A stretch of 64,000 nt of DNA. Source: Prevotella sp. BV3P1. Lineage in GTDB: Bacteria > Bacteroidota > Bacteroidia > Bacteroidales > Bacteroidaceae. The DNA lies in NCBI RefSeq assembly GCF_000479005.1, contig NZ_AWXC01000062.1, positions 98,461-162,460 on the forward strand, read 5' to 3'. The translations under genes and the position numbers were made by a program. The notes under the pieces are model-generated. The model had not been told where the DNA came from and did no database searches. It saw nothing but the letters and a program-made list of their open reading frames with translations. Below are positions 25,518 to 36,354 of the stretch, one piece after another; the stretch's first letter is position 1; every line of letters starts with the position of its first letter.

Positions 25518-25757
25518 TTATACTTCCACACAAAGTGAAACGTTGTTCTGCTTAACCTCAACGAAGCCACCCAGAATATCTATTTTCTGCTTTTGCTGAT
25601 GTGTTTTATACTCCACCACTCCCTTTTCCAAAGAAGAGATAATTGGAGCATGGTCCGTCAAGATTTCAAAGCTTCCCAATGTTCCAGGCACCAGGACGCT
25701 TTCAACCTCACCATCAAACACCACCTTTTCAGGAGAAACAATTCTAAGATGCAACAT
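25518..25757 (-). CDS. atpC: F1Fo ATP synthase subunit epsilon, short form
   Basis: The 79-residue subunit contains only the N-terminal beta-sandwich (LRIVSPEKVVFDGEVESV, PGTLGSFEILTDHAPIIS, GGFVEVKQNNVSL). The two C-terminal helices (about 45-50 residues) that can extend and block rotation in E. coli and Bacillus are absent; the frame stops right after the last strand. It lies 21 bases after atpD. Confidence 0.94.
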   Translation of the reverse strand: MLHLRIVSPEKVVFDGEVESVLVPGTLGSFEILTDHAPIISSLEKGVVEYKTHQQKQKIDILGGFVEVKQNNVSLCVEV

Positions 25758-25778
25758 ATTTCTCTTTCTGTTTTGTGA

Positions 25779-27335
<1,557 letters not shown>

Positions 27336-27362
27336 CTAAATTATATTTAAACTTAACCACTG

Positions 27363-27370
27363 CAAATATA
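27363..27370 (-). promoter_or_regulatory. Minus 7 box of the ATP synthase operon
   Basis: Reads TATATTTG on the minus strand. No clear TTTG at minus 33. Confidence 0.5.
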
Positions 27371-27458
27371 CGAAATACTTTGTATAGCTCATCGGCTCCA
27401 CCGATTTATTAACAATACGAAATGGTATATTAACATATATTACATCAGATAGTATCTA

Positions 27459-28436
27459 TTAAATGCTCAATTCATCAAGAACTTTGATGAGTTTTCGGTC
27501 AAATGGCTTATCGCTTCTGATAGCTTCTACCAGCGGAATGTAATCTATCTCGTTGTTTTTTACACCTATCATAATATTGCGTTGCCCTTGCAAGATTGCC
27601 TCAACGGCCGATACGCCTGTTCTACTTGCCAAGATTCTATCATGCGCAGAGGGGCGGCCTCCACGCTGCAGATGACCTAAAATGGTGACACGAACATCAT
27701 ATCCGGGAAACTCTTTCCTTACACGATCTGCGTAATATAACGCACCACACTTTGGACTTTCACTCACGATGACGATGCACGAGCGTTTTGATTTACGTAT
27801 ACCCCGCTCCATGAAATGTCCCAATTGGTCCACGTCTGTATTATCTTCGGGTATGATGGCAGCTTCCGCACCCGATGCAATGGCACTGTTTTGTGCCAAG
27901 AAACCGGCATCACGCCCCATCACCTCTACAAAGAAGATACGCTCATGGCTCTGTGCCGTGTCCCTAATTCGGTCTACGCACTCGACAATCGTGTTCAAGG
28001 TTGTGTCATATCCAATGGTGGAATCCGTACCATACAAGTCGTTGTCGATTGTACCTGGCAGGCCAATACAACGTACGTCGTATTCTTTGCCAAACTCCAT
28101 GGCACCCCTCAACGAACCATTTCCACCAATCACAATCAATGCGCCTATCTGATGTTTCTTAACATTTTCATAAGCCTTCTTTCGTCCTTCAGGTGTCATA
28201 AACTCTAAAGATCGTGCTGTTTTCAAGATTGTGCCGCCCGACATGATGATACCACTCACGTTTTCGGTCGTAAAATCCTTGATTTCGTCGTTGATCAGAC
28301 CATCAAATCCTTTGTAGATACCTTTAATTTTAAAGCCATTACAGATGCCTGCGCGCGTTACCGCACGGATGGCTGCATTCATTCCCGGAGCATCTCCACC
28401 AGAGGTCAAAACTCCTATTGTTGTTATATTATTCAT
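27459..28436 (-). CDS. pfkA: 6-phosphofructokinase
   Basis: The 325-residue committing enzyme of glycolysis. Motifs: [14 protein letters not shown] (N-terminal phosphate loop), GTIDND with the catalytic Asp, and MGRDAGFLA. The position that separates ATP from pyrophosphate users is Gly (GGNGS), as in ATP-dependent enzymes, but the preceding Asp of the E. coli GGDGS motif is Asn here, which may change Mg-nucleotide binding. It lies 17 bases downstream of nhaD on the same strand and probably shares its transcript. Confidence 0.95.
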   Translation of the reverse strand: MNNITTIGVLTSGGDAPGMNAAIRAVTRAGICNGFKIKGIYKGFDGLINDEIKDFTTENVSGIIMSGGTILKTARSLEFMTPEGRKKAYENVKKHQIGALIVIGGNGSLRGAMEFGKEYDVRCIGLPGTIDNDLYGTDSTIGYDTTLNTIVECVDRIRDTAQSHERIFFVEVMGRDAGFLAQNSAIASGAEAAIIPEDNTDVDQLGHFMERGIRKSKRSCIVIVSESPKCGALYYADRVRKEFPGYDVRVTILGHLQRGGRPSAHDRILASRTGVSAVEAILQGQRNIMIGVKNNEIDYIPLVEAIRSDKPFDRKLIKVLDELSI

Positions 28437-28453
28437 ACCTCAAAAAAAATGTT

Positions 28454-29833
28454 TCATAAAAAGACATATAAAGCCAGATAGCCCAACACGGTTCCCACCA
28501 ATGCTTTCCATCCTATATTTCGCAAATACCAGCCCACTCGGATGCGTTCAGCCTTGACCAAGGCCAACCCACTCATCGATCCAATGGCCAAGATGTTACC
28601 AGCAACGGCTGATGTGTATCCCACTATTTTCCAATATACTCCGTCTTGTGCGAATGCTGAAAGGGAAGCTGACGTACGAAAATCTTCCACTGCATGAAGC
28701 GACAGCATGCCCATTCCTGTGGCAAAGTTGTCTAAGATGATGCTCACCAGCCCTCCCACTGCGCCCAACAGCCAAACATTCTGCATTCCTCGATCCAACA
28801 AAAGGGTAAACCGCTGCAAGAATCCTGTTTCCTGTAAAACACCTACAGCCAGCATGATGCCCATCACAAAGAGCATCATTTGCAGTACACCGTATTGAAG
28901 CACGCGTGGCATGCGGCGCTGTATCATCTGTTCTTCATTCATCAATCGATGGTTGAACAATTCGTTGACAACCCAAAGAACGGACAGCACGCAGAGCGCT
29001 CCGAGGAATGGACTCAAACGGGTGATATTGTTAAACGAGGGGATAAACCACAACCCACCAATGCCGATGAACAGCATCAACAATCGTTGCCACACGTTGA
29101 GATTGGTGTCATCGCCACGATAGGGCATCACAATCCACTCGGTCTGCATCCGTTCAGGCAACATCCGCCCCACCCAATAGGTTGGCAGGATCCATGCGAT
29201 GAGGCATGGAATGAGTAGCGACAGCGAATAGTTGGTTGGTGTAACGGCGCCCTGGTTCCACAGTACCAGTCCCATAGGGGCGCCGATGACCGTCAACGCT
29301 CCCCCACAATTGGCAGCCAAGACGATGACCGAACCATAAATCATGCGGTATCGCCTGCTTGGAATAATCTTGTGCATGATGGTTAGCATCATGACCGTGG
29401 TGGTGAGGTTGTCCAGATTGGCCGAGATGATGAACGTCACAACGGCCAGCCTCCATAATATTTTCTTGCTGCTACGCGTCTTCAACAATTGGCTGATAAA
29501 ATCAAAGCAGCCATTATTGCTCAAAATCTCCACAATTGTCATCGTAGCCAATAAGAAAAGAACAATCTCGGAGGCATGACCCACATGCTTAAGAAACACG
29601 TTGCGGGCAATGAACTCTTTGACGTGTATTCCCGTAGATTCTGCTCCGTCCAAGAAACGAACATAGTCGGTAGCGTGTCGGCTCATCACAAAATCAGTAC
29701 CGTAACCAACGTACAAAACCCATCCCACTGTTCCTGCAAAGATGGCAACAGCAGCTTTATTGACGTTCGTCTTGCTTTCTGTAGCTATCAAGAGAAAGCA
29801 GACTGCTAAAATACTGACAATGATGGGTGTCAT
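28454..29833 (-). CDS. nhaD: NhaD-type sodium/proton antiporter
   Basis: A 459-residue inner-membrane antiporter of the NhaD branch of the ion transporter superfamily, which exchanges Na+ (or Li+) for H+. About eleven to thirteen hydrophobic helices. The signature region ISANLDNLTTTVMMLTIMHKI and the later LDNFATGMGML (two Asn-containing broken helices with conserved Asp) are the expected ion sites. Promoter: TACCTTTG at 29855-29862 with CAAA (TTTG on the minus strand) at 29884-29887, spacing 21. It heads a unit with pfkA, ahead of the ATP synthase operon. Confidence 0.92.
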   Translation of the reverse strand: MTPIIVSILAVCFLLIATESKTNVNKAAVAIFAGTVGWVLYVGYGTDFVMSRHATDYVRFLDGAESTGIHVKEFIARNVFLKHVGHASEIVLFLLATMTIVEILSNNGCFDFISQLLKTRSSKKILWRLAVVTFIISANLDNLTTTVMMLTIMHKIIPSRRYRMIYGSVIVLAANCGGALTVIGAPMGLVLWNQGAVTPTNYSLSLLIPCLIAWILPTYWVGRMLPERMQTEWIVMPYRGDDTNLNVWQRLLMLFIGIGGLWFIPSFNNITRLSPFLGALCVLSVLWVVNELFNHRLMNEEQMIQRRMPRVLQYGVLQMMLFVMGIMLAVGVLQETGFLQRFTLLLDRGMQNVWLLGAVGGLVSIILDNFATGMGMLSLHAVEDFRTSASLSAFAQDGVYWKIVGYTSAVAGNILAIGSMSGLALVKAERIRVGWYLRNIGWKALVGTVLGYLALYVFL

Positions 29834-29854
29834 GATAAAGCGACTTAATCACCG

Positions 29855-29887
29855 CAAAGGTACTAAATATAATATGAATAAAACAAA
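29855..29887 (-). promoter_or_regulatory. Promoter of nhaD-pfkA
   Basis: On the minus strand TTTG, 21 bases, TACCTTTG. The leader is about 20 bases. Confidence 0.6.
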
Positions 29888-30163
29888 ACAATTGCATGAT
29901 TTTTCCATTAAAATATCAAAACTGTTTTGTATGTGAAAACAGGCTTACCATTGTTGTTTAGAACAACGCTTAATGTGAATTCATGAGAATCAGATTAACA
30001 TACCCGTTTGAAGCGAAATCCCTCGTCGGCTACAAACTCGGCTCTTTTGTGGGCAAATTCGCCAGTTTATCACCTGATGTTATACCTAAATTTTATGCAC
30101 ATTCGGAAGCAATATGCCATGTTCCATAAAGACTGTTTGGCAAGCGCATGAAGCATGTCCGAC

Positions 30164-30252
30164 AAAGTCATTGACTGTAATGCCCCAAAGTCATTGACTT
30201 TAACGGGTAAAGTCATTGACTTTGGACCGCAAAACCAATGCTTTTAGATGGG
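30164..30252. repeat. 22-base tandem array C, 4 units
   Basis: Units start at 30164, 30187, 30209 and 30231 (steps 23, 22, 22). Cores: AAAGTCATTGACTGT, AAAGTCATTGACTTT (a perfect 15-base palindrome, twice) and AAAACCAATGCTTTT. Further degenerate units may reach back to about 30034 (AAACTCGGCTCTTTT, AAATTCGCCAGTTTA). It occupies the 540-base gap between nhaD and rprY, which holds no gene. Confidence 0.82.
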
Positions 30253-30300
30253 TATCATAATCCACTATTTATCAACAGCTTACCTATACATCTTTTCACG

Positions 30301-30330
30301 AAAAAGGCACAGAGCGTAAACCCTGTGCCT
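30301..30330 (-). terminator. Rho-independent terminator of rprXY
   Basis: On the minus strand an 8-base stem AGGCACAG/CTGTGCCT with a 10-base loop is followed by a run of T. It lies 45 bases past the rprY stop. Confidence 0.88.
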
Positions 30331-30374
30331 CTGTTTGTTTTCCAATAAGAATGGCGTTCTGCTTGTCGACGCGC

Positions 30375-31073
30375 TTAATCTTCCTCTGGTGTGATGAGCT
30401 TATAGCCCTTGCCGTGGATGTTGATGATTTCAATCTGGTCGTCATCCTTCAAGTGCTTGCGCAACTTTGTGATGTAAACGTCCATAGAACGGGCGTTGAA
30501 ATAGTTATCGTCTATCCAGATTGTCTTCAAAGCAAAGTCACGCTGCAGTATTTCGTTCGCATGAGAGCAGAGCAAGGACAGCAACTCGTTCTCCTTGGTA
30601 GTCAACTTTGTTTGCTTGTCACCGATGGTGAGCAACTGCTTCTGCGTATCGAACACAAACTTGCCAATTTTATAAACAGTAGCTTCCTTGTTTTTCTTAC
30701 CACGCACACGGCGCAAGATGGCCTCAACACGCAACACAAGCTCCTCCATAGAGAATGGTTTGGTGATGTAATCATCGGCACCTATCTTGAATCCCTCGAG
30801 GATATCTTCCTTTAAAACTTTCGCTGTGAGGAAGATAATGGGCATGTCTGCGTTGGCCTGGCGTATTTCCTGAGCCAGGGTGAACCCGTCTTTCTTAGGC
30901 ATCATCACATCCAGGACACAGATGTCAAACTTGTCCTTCAAGAACTCTCTATAGCCAGCCTCACCGTCTGGGCATAATGTTGCGGCATAACCCTTAGCCT
31001 GCAAATACTCACGAAGCAGCATTCCTAAATTCTCATCATCTTCACACAATAGAATTTTTATTTTCTCTTCCAT
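30375..31073 (-). CDS. rprY: OmpR-family response regulator RprY
   Basis: A 232-residue two-component regulator. The receiver domain (residues 5-120) has the acidic pair in LLCEDDEN, phospho-acceptor Asp in CVLDVMMPKKDG (about residue 54) and the conserved Lys in YITKPF. The winged-helix DNA-binding domain covers about 135-228 (TTKENELLSLLCSHAN, RSMDVYITKLRKHL). It matches RprY, first described in Bacteroides fragilis. The gene follows its sensor kinase by 27 bases. Its regulon cannot be read from the window. Confidence 0.93.
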   Translation of the reverse strand: MEEKIKILLCEDDENLGMLLREYLQAKGYAATLCPDGEAGYREFLKDKFDICVLDVMMPKKDGFTLAQEIRQANADMPIIFLTAKVLKEDILEGFKIGADDYITKPFSMEELVLRVEAILRRVRGKKNKEATVYKIGKFVFDTQKQLLTIGDKQTKLTTKENELLSLLCSHANEILQRDFALKTIWIDDNYFNARSMDVYITKLRKHLKDDDQIEIINIHGKGYKLITPEED

Positions 31074-31100
31074 AGTCTTGTATTTATTAATGAATAATTA

Positions 31101-32660
31101 TTAATCTTTAATGACGGGGAGTTTGATTGTAAACTTAGTCCCCTTTCTGTACTCACTGTCAACGGATATCTCACCATCGTGCAGTTCCACAATCTGCTTG
31201 ACATAAGCCAATCCCAGCCCAAATCCTTTCACATCGTGCACATTCCCTGTATGGACTCGGTAGAACTTCTCGAAAACTTTCTTCAAATTTTCTTTCTTGA
31301 TGCCCAGTCCTGTGTCGCGAATTGACAGATACAAATGCTCACCATCGTTCCAAGTAGCCATGTAGATGTCCAGCGGCTGATCGGGTTTTCCGTACTTCAC
31401 GGCATTGTCCATCAGGTTGAAGATGGCGTTTTGGAAGTGCACTTCGTCAACGTAAATGGTAGAGTCAACGGCACCTATGTCCGTATATATCCTTCCTCCG
31501 GTATGTTCAACACGCAATGAGAACGAATGGGCAATGCTCTCAACCATCTCGTTGAGGTCCAATTCCTTCTTCTTGAACACGGTTTTCTTGCGATCGAACA
31601 TGGACATCTGCAACACCTTCTCAACCAAAAACCGCAGACGCTTGGTCTCTTCTTGTATCACCCCACCAAGATGGTTCATCATAGACTCGCTCTTGGTCAG
31701 GCTCTTGTCATTCAACATCTGCGCAGCCAACGAGATACTGGCGATTGGTGTCTTCAACTCGTGCGTCATGTTGTTGATGAAATCGTTCTTAATCTCAGTA
31801 TACCGTTTCTGTCTGAACACCACTACGATGGTGAAAATAAACGTCACCAGCAGAATGAAGGTGAAGACAATGACTGGCATCATGAACCTTACAGAAGAGA
31901 AGATGTAGCTATTCATGTCGGGGAAGTGCACCTTCACCACTCCCATTTTCGATGCGGGGTCGTTGCGGAACAGCACCTGCGAATAGGTATACTCCTCTCC
32001 TTTCTCGGAATAATCGGAGCATCTGTACACCTCGCGCCCATCCTGTGTTGTCACACGGAAGTGATATGGGATGTTAATGCCATTGTTCATCAGTTCCGAC
32101 TTGAGGTCTTGATCCAGCAATTTGAAGTTGATTCGCTCTTTCAGTGGCTTGTCCGAAGCTGAGTATAAGATGGAGTAAACCACCTCGTCGAGTAAAGCTT
32201 TCTGGTAAACGTACCGGTTTTTGACGATCTCCTGCAACGACTTAGAAGCCTCTGACAGAGAGTTTTTGTCGTTCTGCAAAATCATTCCTTTGGGCATCTG
32301 CGAGGGTTTTACCGTGATGGTCTTCAACTCAAAGGCCGAATACATGGTTCCATCCTTGCCCGTAACCGAGAATTGGTGAGACTCTTGCAACGTACCGTCA
32401 GGTTTTCCTGAACGAGTTCCTATCGAGTCTTGTATATAAGCTCGCCGTTCTGTCTCGTTCACATCCTTCTGTAGGTAGCGCCACGTCTCGTTGTATTCCA
32501 AGTTGCGTGATGCCTGATTCAAGGCTCTGTTGACCGATTCGTCAAACTGTTCCTTCTTCATGTCGGCCATTTCCTGAAAGTATTTCAACTGCAGGAAAAG
32601 CAACACCAGGAACGAAAGCCCCATGATTGTCGAGATAATCCAAATTGTTCTCTTCTTCAT
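31101..32660 (-). CDS. rprX: Sensor histidine kinase RprX
   Basis: A 519-residue membrane kinase. Helix 1 (residues 5-23), a periplasmic sensor domain of about 230 residues, helix 2 (about 264-288), then the HisKA domain with the phospho-accepting His in FINNMTHELKTPIASI and the ATPase domain with N-box (NAIFNLMDNAVKYG), G1 (IRDTGLGIKKEN) and G2 (GFGLGLAYVKQI). All catalytic motifs are intact. The signal sensed is unknown. A TATCTTTG box at 32667-32674 on the minus strand would give a leader of a few bases only. Confidence 0.94.
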   Translation of the reverse strand: MKKRTIWIISTIMGLSFLVLLFLQLKYFQEMADMKKEQFDESVNRALNQASRNLEYNETWRYLQKDVNETERRAYIQDSIGTRSGKPDGTLQESHQFSVTGKDGTMYSAFELKTITVKPSQMPKGMILQNDKNSLSEASKSLQEIVKNRYVYQKALLDEVVYSILYSASDKPLKERINFKLLDQDLKSELMNNGINIPYHFRVTTQDGREVYRCSDYSEKGEEYTYSQVLFRNDPASKMGVVKVHFPDMNSYIFSSVRFMMPVIVFTFILLVTFIFTIVVVFRQKRYTEIKNDFINNMTHELKTPIASISLAAQMLNDKSLTKSESMMNHLGGVIQEETKRLRFLVEKVLQMSMFDRKKTVFKKKELDLNEMVESIAHSFSLRVEHTGGRIYTDIGAVDSTIYVDEVHFQNAIFNLMDNAVKYGKPDQPLDIYMATWNDGEHLYLSIRDTGLGIKKENLKKVFEKFYRVHTGNVHDVKGFGLGLAYVKQIVELHDGEISVDSEYRKGTKFTIKLPVIKD

Positions 32661-32666
32661 ATATCA

Positions 32667-32674
32667 CAAAGATA
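32667..32674 (-). promoter_or_regulatory. Minus 7 box of rprXY
   Basis: Reads TATCTTTG on the minus strand, 6 bases upstream of the rprX ATG at 32660. Confidence 0.55.
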
Positions 32675-32825
32675 TATAATTTTCTTAATTGCTTAACAAT
32701 AGGCTGTTAAATATTTCTCTATTATTATCGATAATTAACGAATTATATATTTATAATTATGTATATAAAATTATAAAACAAAATTATCAAGAATGAGTAT
32801 TAATCTTGTGAACTCTTCAAACAGA

Positions 32826-32859
32826 AAAGGTGTGACATGGCGAACCACATCACACCTTT
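32826..32859 (-). terminator. Terminator of the EF-G paralogue
   Basis: A 10-base perfect stem AAAGGTGTGA/TCACACCTTT with an inner TGG/CCA stem and CGAA loop, then T-rich sequence on the minus strand. It lies 19 bases past the stop. Confidence 0.8.
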
Positions 32860-32877
32860 AACTTGTAAAATAACGGT

Positions 32878-35040
32878 TTATTCTTCCTCATTTGCGAGCT
32901 CAGCCTCATGCTCTTCAATAAGCTTCGTCTGCAAATCGTTTGGTACTAACTCGTAACTTGAGAACTTGGTCGTGAACGATGCACGTCCGCCAGTCAGCGA
33001 ACTCAACGAGATGGAGTAACTGGACAATTCTTTCAATGGTATCTTGGCAGACAGTTTTTGGTATCCTGCCTCGCTGTCCATTCCCATAATCAATGCGCGA
33101 CGGCCTTGCAAATCGCTCATCACATCGCCCATGTAGTCAGCAGGAACATACACTTCCAAATCATAAATTGGTTCAAGAATCTTAGGACCTGCAGCCTTGA
33201 ACGCCTGTGAGAAGGCATGACGCGCAGCCAAAGTAAACGATAACTCATTGGAATCTACCGGGTGCATCTTGCCATCGTAAACCACAACACGAACATCACG
33301 CGCATAACTTCCGGTCAATGGTCCATGCTCAATGCAGTCCATTACACCTTTCAGGATGGCGGGCATGAAACGCAAGTCGATGGCACCACCAACCACGGAG
33401 TTGATGAATACCAACTTACCACCCCACTCTAAGTCGATTTCCTCCTTGCTCTTGATGTTCATCTTGAACTCCTGACCGTTAAATTTGTAAACCGTTGGGT
33501 CAGGCATACCTTCGGCATAAGGTTCCACAATCAGATGAACTTCACCAAACTGGCCTGCACCTCCCGATTGCTTCTTATGTCGATAGTCGGCTCTGGCTTG
33601 CTTGGTAATGGTTTCGCGGTAAGGTATTTTGGCTTCCACAAAGGTCACTGGCAGCTTCTCATTGTTCTCCAAACGCCATTTCAAGGTACGCAAGTGGAAC
33701 TCACCTTGTCCGTGAACAATGGTCTGGCGCAATTCTTTCGACTGCTCAACCACCCATGTCGGATCTTCTTGGCGCATCTTCAGCAAGGCGGCCATCACCT
33801 TTTCTGTGTCAGCTGAATTAACAGCTTTGATGGCACGACTGTACTTTGAATTAGGATATTTGATGAAGTCGAAACGCCACTCACAATCCTTTCCATTCAA
33901 CGTATTCCCCGTTTTAACATCCTTCAATTTAACCGTGCATCCTATATCGCCTGCGTTCAGCTGGTCTACAGCTATACGGTTGGCACCCGCACAAGCATAC
34001 AATTGGCCAATACGCTCTTTCGATCCGCGGTCTGCATTGGTCAAATCATCGCCCGACTTCACGCTACCACTCATGACCTTGAAATAAGATACCTCACCAA
34101 TATGCGGCTCCATTCCGGTCTTGAAGAAGTAAAGTGACGTGGGACCTTGTGCATCTAGAGCCACTTCCTCACCGCGTGTATTGTGAATTTTCGGCATTTC
34201 ACTCACAAAAGGAACAACATTTCCTAAGAACTCCATCAGTCTACGTACACCTTTATCCTCACCAGCGCAAACACAGAATACAGGGAAGATGCTGCGCGTA
34301 ACAAGTCCCTTACGGATTCCTTCACGCAATTCGTCCTCACTAAGTTTCTCTTCTTCGAAAAATTTCTCCATCAAACTATCATCATTCTCAGCTGCTGCTT
34401 CTACGAGTTGTCTATGCAGTTCCATGGCTTTTTCCATCTGGTCTTCTGGGATATCCTCAATAATGGGCATTCCACCTTCAGCCTTCCACGAATACTTCTT
34501 CATCAACAGCACGTCAATGATTTCGTTAAAGTTGGCTCCTGTCTCCACTGGATATTGTATTTGAACACACTTGGAGCCATAAATATCTTTCATGGTATTG
34601 ATGACAGCATCATAATCACATTTGTCTGAATCAAGCTGATTAATCAAGAAAATGACGGGCTTTTTCAGTTTTTCCGTGTATCTAAAGTTGTTCTGCGTGC
34701 CCACTTCTGGTCCATATTGCCCGTTGATGAGAATCACAGCTTGGTCAGTTACGTTCAAAGCAGTGATGGCTCCACCCACAAAGTCATCCGAACCGGGACA
34801 GTCAATGATGTTCAGTTTCTTGTTATTCCATTCCACATGGAATACGGTAGGGAACACCGAATAGCCATATTCCTGCTCAACTGGAAAATAATCACTGACG
34901 GTATTTTTGGCCTCTACTGATCCACGGCGCTTGATGATACCACTGCCAAACAGCATACTCTCGGCAAGTGTGGTCTTGCCGCTACCCGCACTGCCAAGCA
35001 ATGCGATGTTTTTAATTTCGTTCGTTTGATATACTCTCAT
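32878..35040 (-). CDS. EF-G paralogue (EF-G2) lacking the catalytic histidine
   Basis: A 720-residue five-domain EF-G relative. G1 is normal (GSAGSGKT, residues 16-23). Switch I is altered (EQEYGYS where EF-G has EQERGIT). G3 is DCPGSDDF at residues 80-87, so the His that activates water in DTPGHVDF is Ser84. G4 is NQLD (134-137) instead of NKMD. Domains II to V are complete, including RADYRHKKQSGGAGQFGEV. The changes predict little or no GTP hydrolysis. Bacteroides EF-G2 has been described as a paralogue that supports translocation without GTPase activity and aids gut colonisation; this is very likely the same protein. It stands alone with its own terminator. Confidence 0.9.
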   Translation of the reverse strand: MRVYQTNEIKNIALLGSAGSGKTTLAESMLFGSGIIKRRGSVEAKNTVSDYFPVEQEYGYSVFPTVFHVEWNNKKLNIIDCPGSDDFVGGAITALNVTDQAVILINGQYGPEVGTQNNFRYTEKLKKPVIFLINQLDSDKCDYDAVINTMKDIYGSKCVQIQYPVETGANFNEIIDVLLMKKYSWKAEGGMPIIEDIPEDQMEKAMELHRQLVEAAAENDDSLMEKFFEEEKLSEDELREGIRKGLVTRSIFPVFCVCAGEDKGVRRLMEFLGNVVPFVSEMPKIHNTRGEEVALDAQGPTSLYFFKTGMEPHIGEVSYFKVMSGSVKSGDDLTNADRGSKERIGQLYACAGANRIAVDQLNAGDIGCTVKLKDVKTGNTLNGKDCEWRFDFIKYPNSKYSRAIKAVNSADTEKVMAALLKMRQEDPTWVVEQSKELRQTIVHGQGEFHLRTLKWRLENNEKLPVTFVEAKIPYRETITKQARADYRHKKQSGGAGQFGEVHLIVEPYAEGMPDPTVYKFNGQEFKMNIKSKEEIDLEWGGKLVFINSVVGGAIDLRFMPAILKGVMDCIEHGPLTGSYARDVRVVVYDGKMHPVDSNELSFTLAARHAFSQAFKAAGPKILEPIYDLEVYVPADYMGDVMSDLQGRRALIMGMDSEAGYQKLSAKIPLKELSSYSISLSSLTGGRASFTTKFSSYELVPNDLQTKLIEEHEAELANEEE

Positions 35041-35165
35041 AACGGTTATAGATTTTAAAAAGGGTTAGTATTACGTTGTTTAAGATTATGCCGTCTAAGT
35101 TAGGCATTTTTTGAATAAAGACAAAAGTATTATAGAAAAAATATAACATATTTAAATCAAATTAG

Positions 35166-35173
35166 TACTTTTG
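35166..35173 (+). promoter_or_regulatory. Minus 7 box of hemW
   Basis: TACTTTTG, 20 bases before the hemW start; no clear minus 33 element. Confidence 0.45.
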
Positions 35174-35193
35174 CATGAAAATAGTCCATACCC

Positions 35194-36354
35194 ATGGCTG
35201 GCTTGTACATACACATTCCTTTTTGCGCCAGTCGCTGCATTTATTGTGGCTTCTACTCCACCACGCTCCTTGGTGTACGCCAACAATATGTAGATGCTTT
35301 GTGCCGAGAGATGCAGCTAAGACGCCATTACCTGCCCACGACAGAAGACACAGGTGCTGTTCCTCAGCCACTTATTTCCACCATATATTTAGGTGGAGGT
35401 ACCCCTTCTCAACTCACTCCTGCACAACTTCAACAGATTTTCAGTACCATCGTCACGGTTTTCTTTCATGGAGATGATACGCTGATGCGCACCCATTGTG
35501 AAGTAACCATGGAGTGTAATCCCGACGATATCACCCCGGCATTTGTTCAATTCCTACAACATTCGCCTGTAAACCGAGTGAGCATGGGTGTACAATCATT
35601 CAGCAACGAGCGATTGAAGTTTCTTCACAGGCGTCATCATGCGGAAGATATTTCTCCTGTCGTGCAGCAACTTCGAAGCATAGGCATTGACAACATCAGT
35701 GTAGATTTGATGTTTGGCTTTCCCAACCAAACACTCGACGAATGGAAACTGGACATCCAAAAGGCCCTTGCGCTACTGGTTGAGCACATCTCGGCTTACA
35801 GTTTGATGTACGAAGAGGGCACACCACTCTACCAACTACTAAGAAATAATAAGGTGAAAGAAATTGATGACGAACTTTCTTTGACCATGTATCAAACTTT
35901 AGTGGATGAGCTGAAAGCTTCGGGATATGAACACTACGAAATCAGCAACTTTGCTAAACCGGGTAAACGGAGCCAACACAACAGCAGTTATTGGCACGCC
36001 ATACCCTATCTGGGCATCGGTGCGTCGGCCCACTCGTACGACATTCAATCGCGACAGTGGAACGTTTCCAACATCAAGAAATACATCTCATCCATCGAAG
36101 AAGGTGAGATTCCTTTTGAACGCGAATGGCTTGACGACGATACCCGCTACAACGACTTGATAACAACCGCACTGAGAACATCGGAAGGCATCAACCTCTC
36201 AACACTCACTCCTAAGCACAGGACGTATCTTTTACAACAAGCAGAAAAGCAAATCACCCAGAACCTCTTGGAGATTCGGGGCGACTCAATCCGTTTGACG
36301 ACACAAGGACTGTATGTGAGCGATGCCGTCATGGCTGATTTAATCTACGCTTAA
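35194..36354 (+). CDS. hemW: HemW, radical SAM heme chaperone
   Basis: A 386-residue radical SAM protein. The CASRCIYCGF motif (Cys-x3-Cys-x2-Cys) near residue 11 binds the 4Fe-4S cluster, and GGGTPSQL is the SAM-binding motif. Long called coproporphyrinogen oxidase-like, HemW is now seen as a heme chaperone; it lacks the N-terminal segment of true HemN. The start at 35194 places the cluster motif at the usual distance. The last 26 bases overlap the convergent gene at 36329. Confidence 0.92.
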   Translation: MAGLYIHIPFCASRCIYCGFYSTTLLGVRQQYVDALCREMQLRRHYLPTTEDTGAVPQPLISTIYLGGGTPSQLTPAQLQQIFSTIVTVFFHGDDTLMRTHCEVTMECNPDDITPAFVQFLQHSPVNRVSMGVQSFSNERLKFLHRRHHAEDISPVVQQLRSIGIDNISVDLMFGFPNQTLDEWKLDIQKALALLVEHISAYSLMYEEGTPLYQLLRNNKVKEIDDELSLTMYQTLVDELKASGYEHYEISNFAKPGKRSQHNSSYWHAIPYLGIGASAHSYDIQSRQWNVSNIKKYISSIEEGEIPFEREWLDDDTRYNDLITTALRTSEGINLSTLTPKHRTYLLQQAEKQITQNLLEIRGDSIRLTTQGLYVSDAVMADLIYA

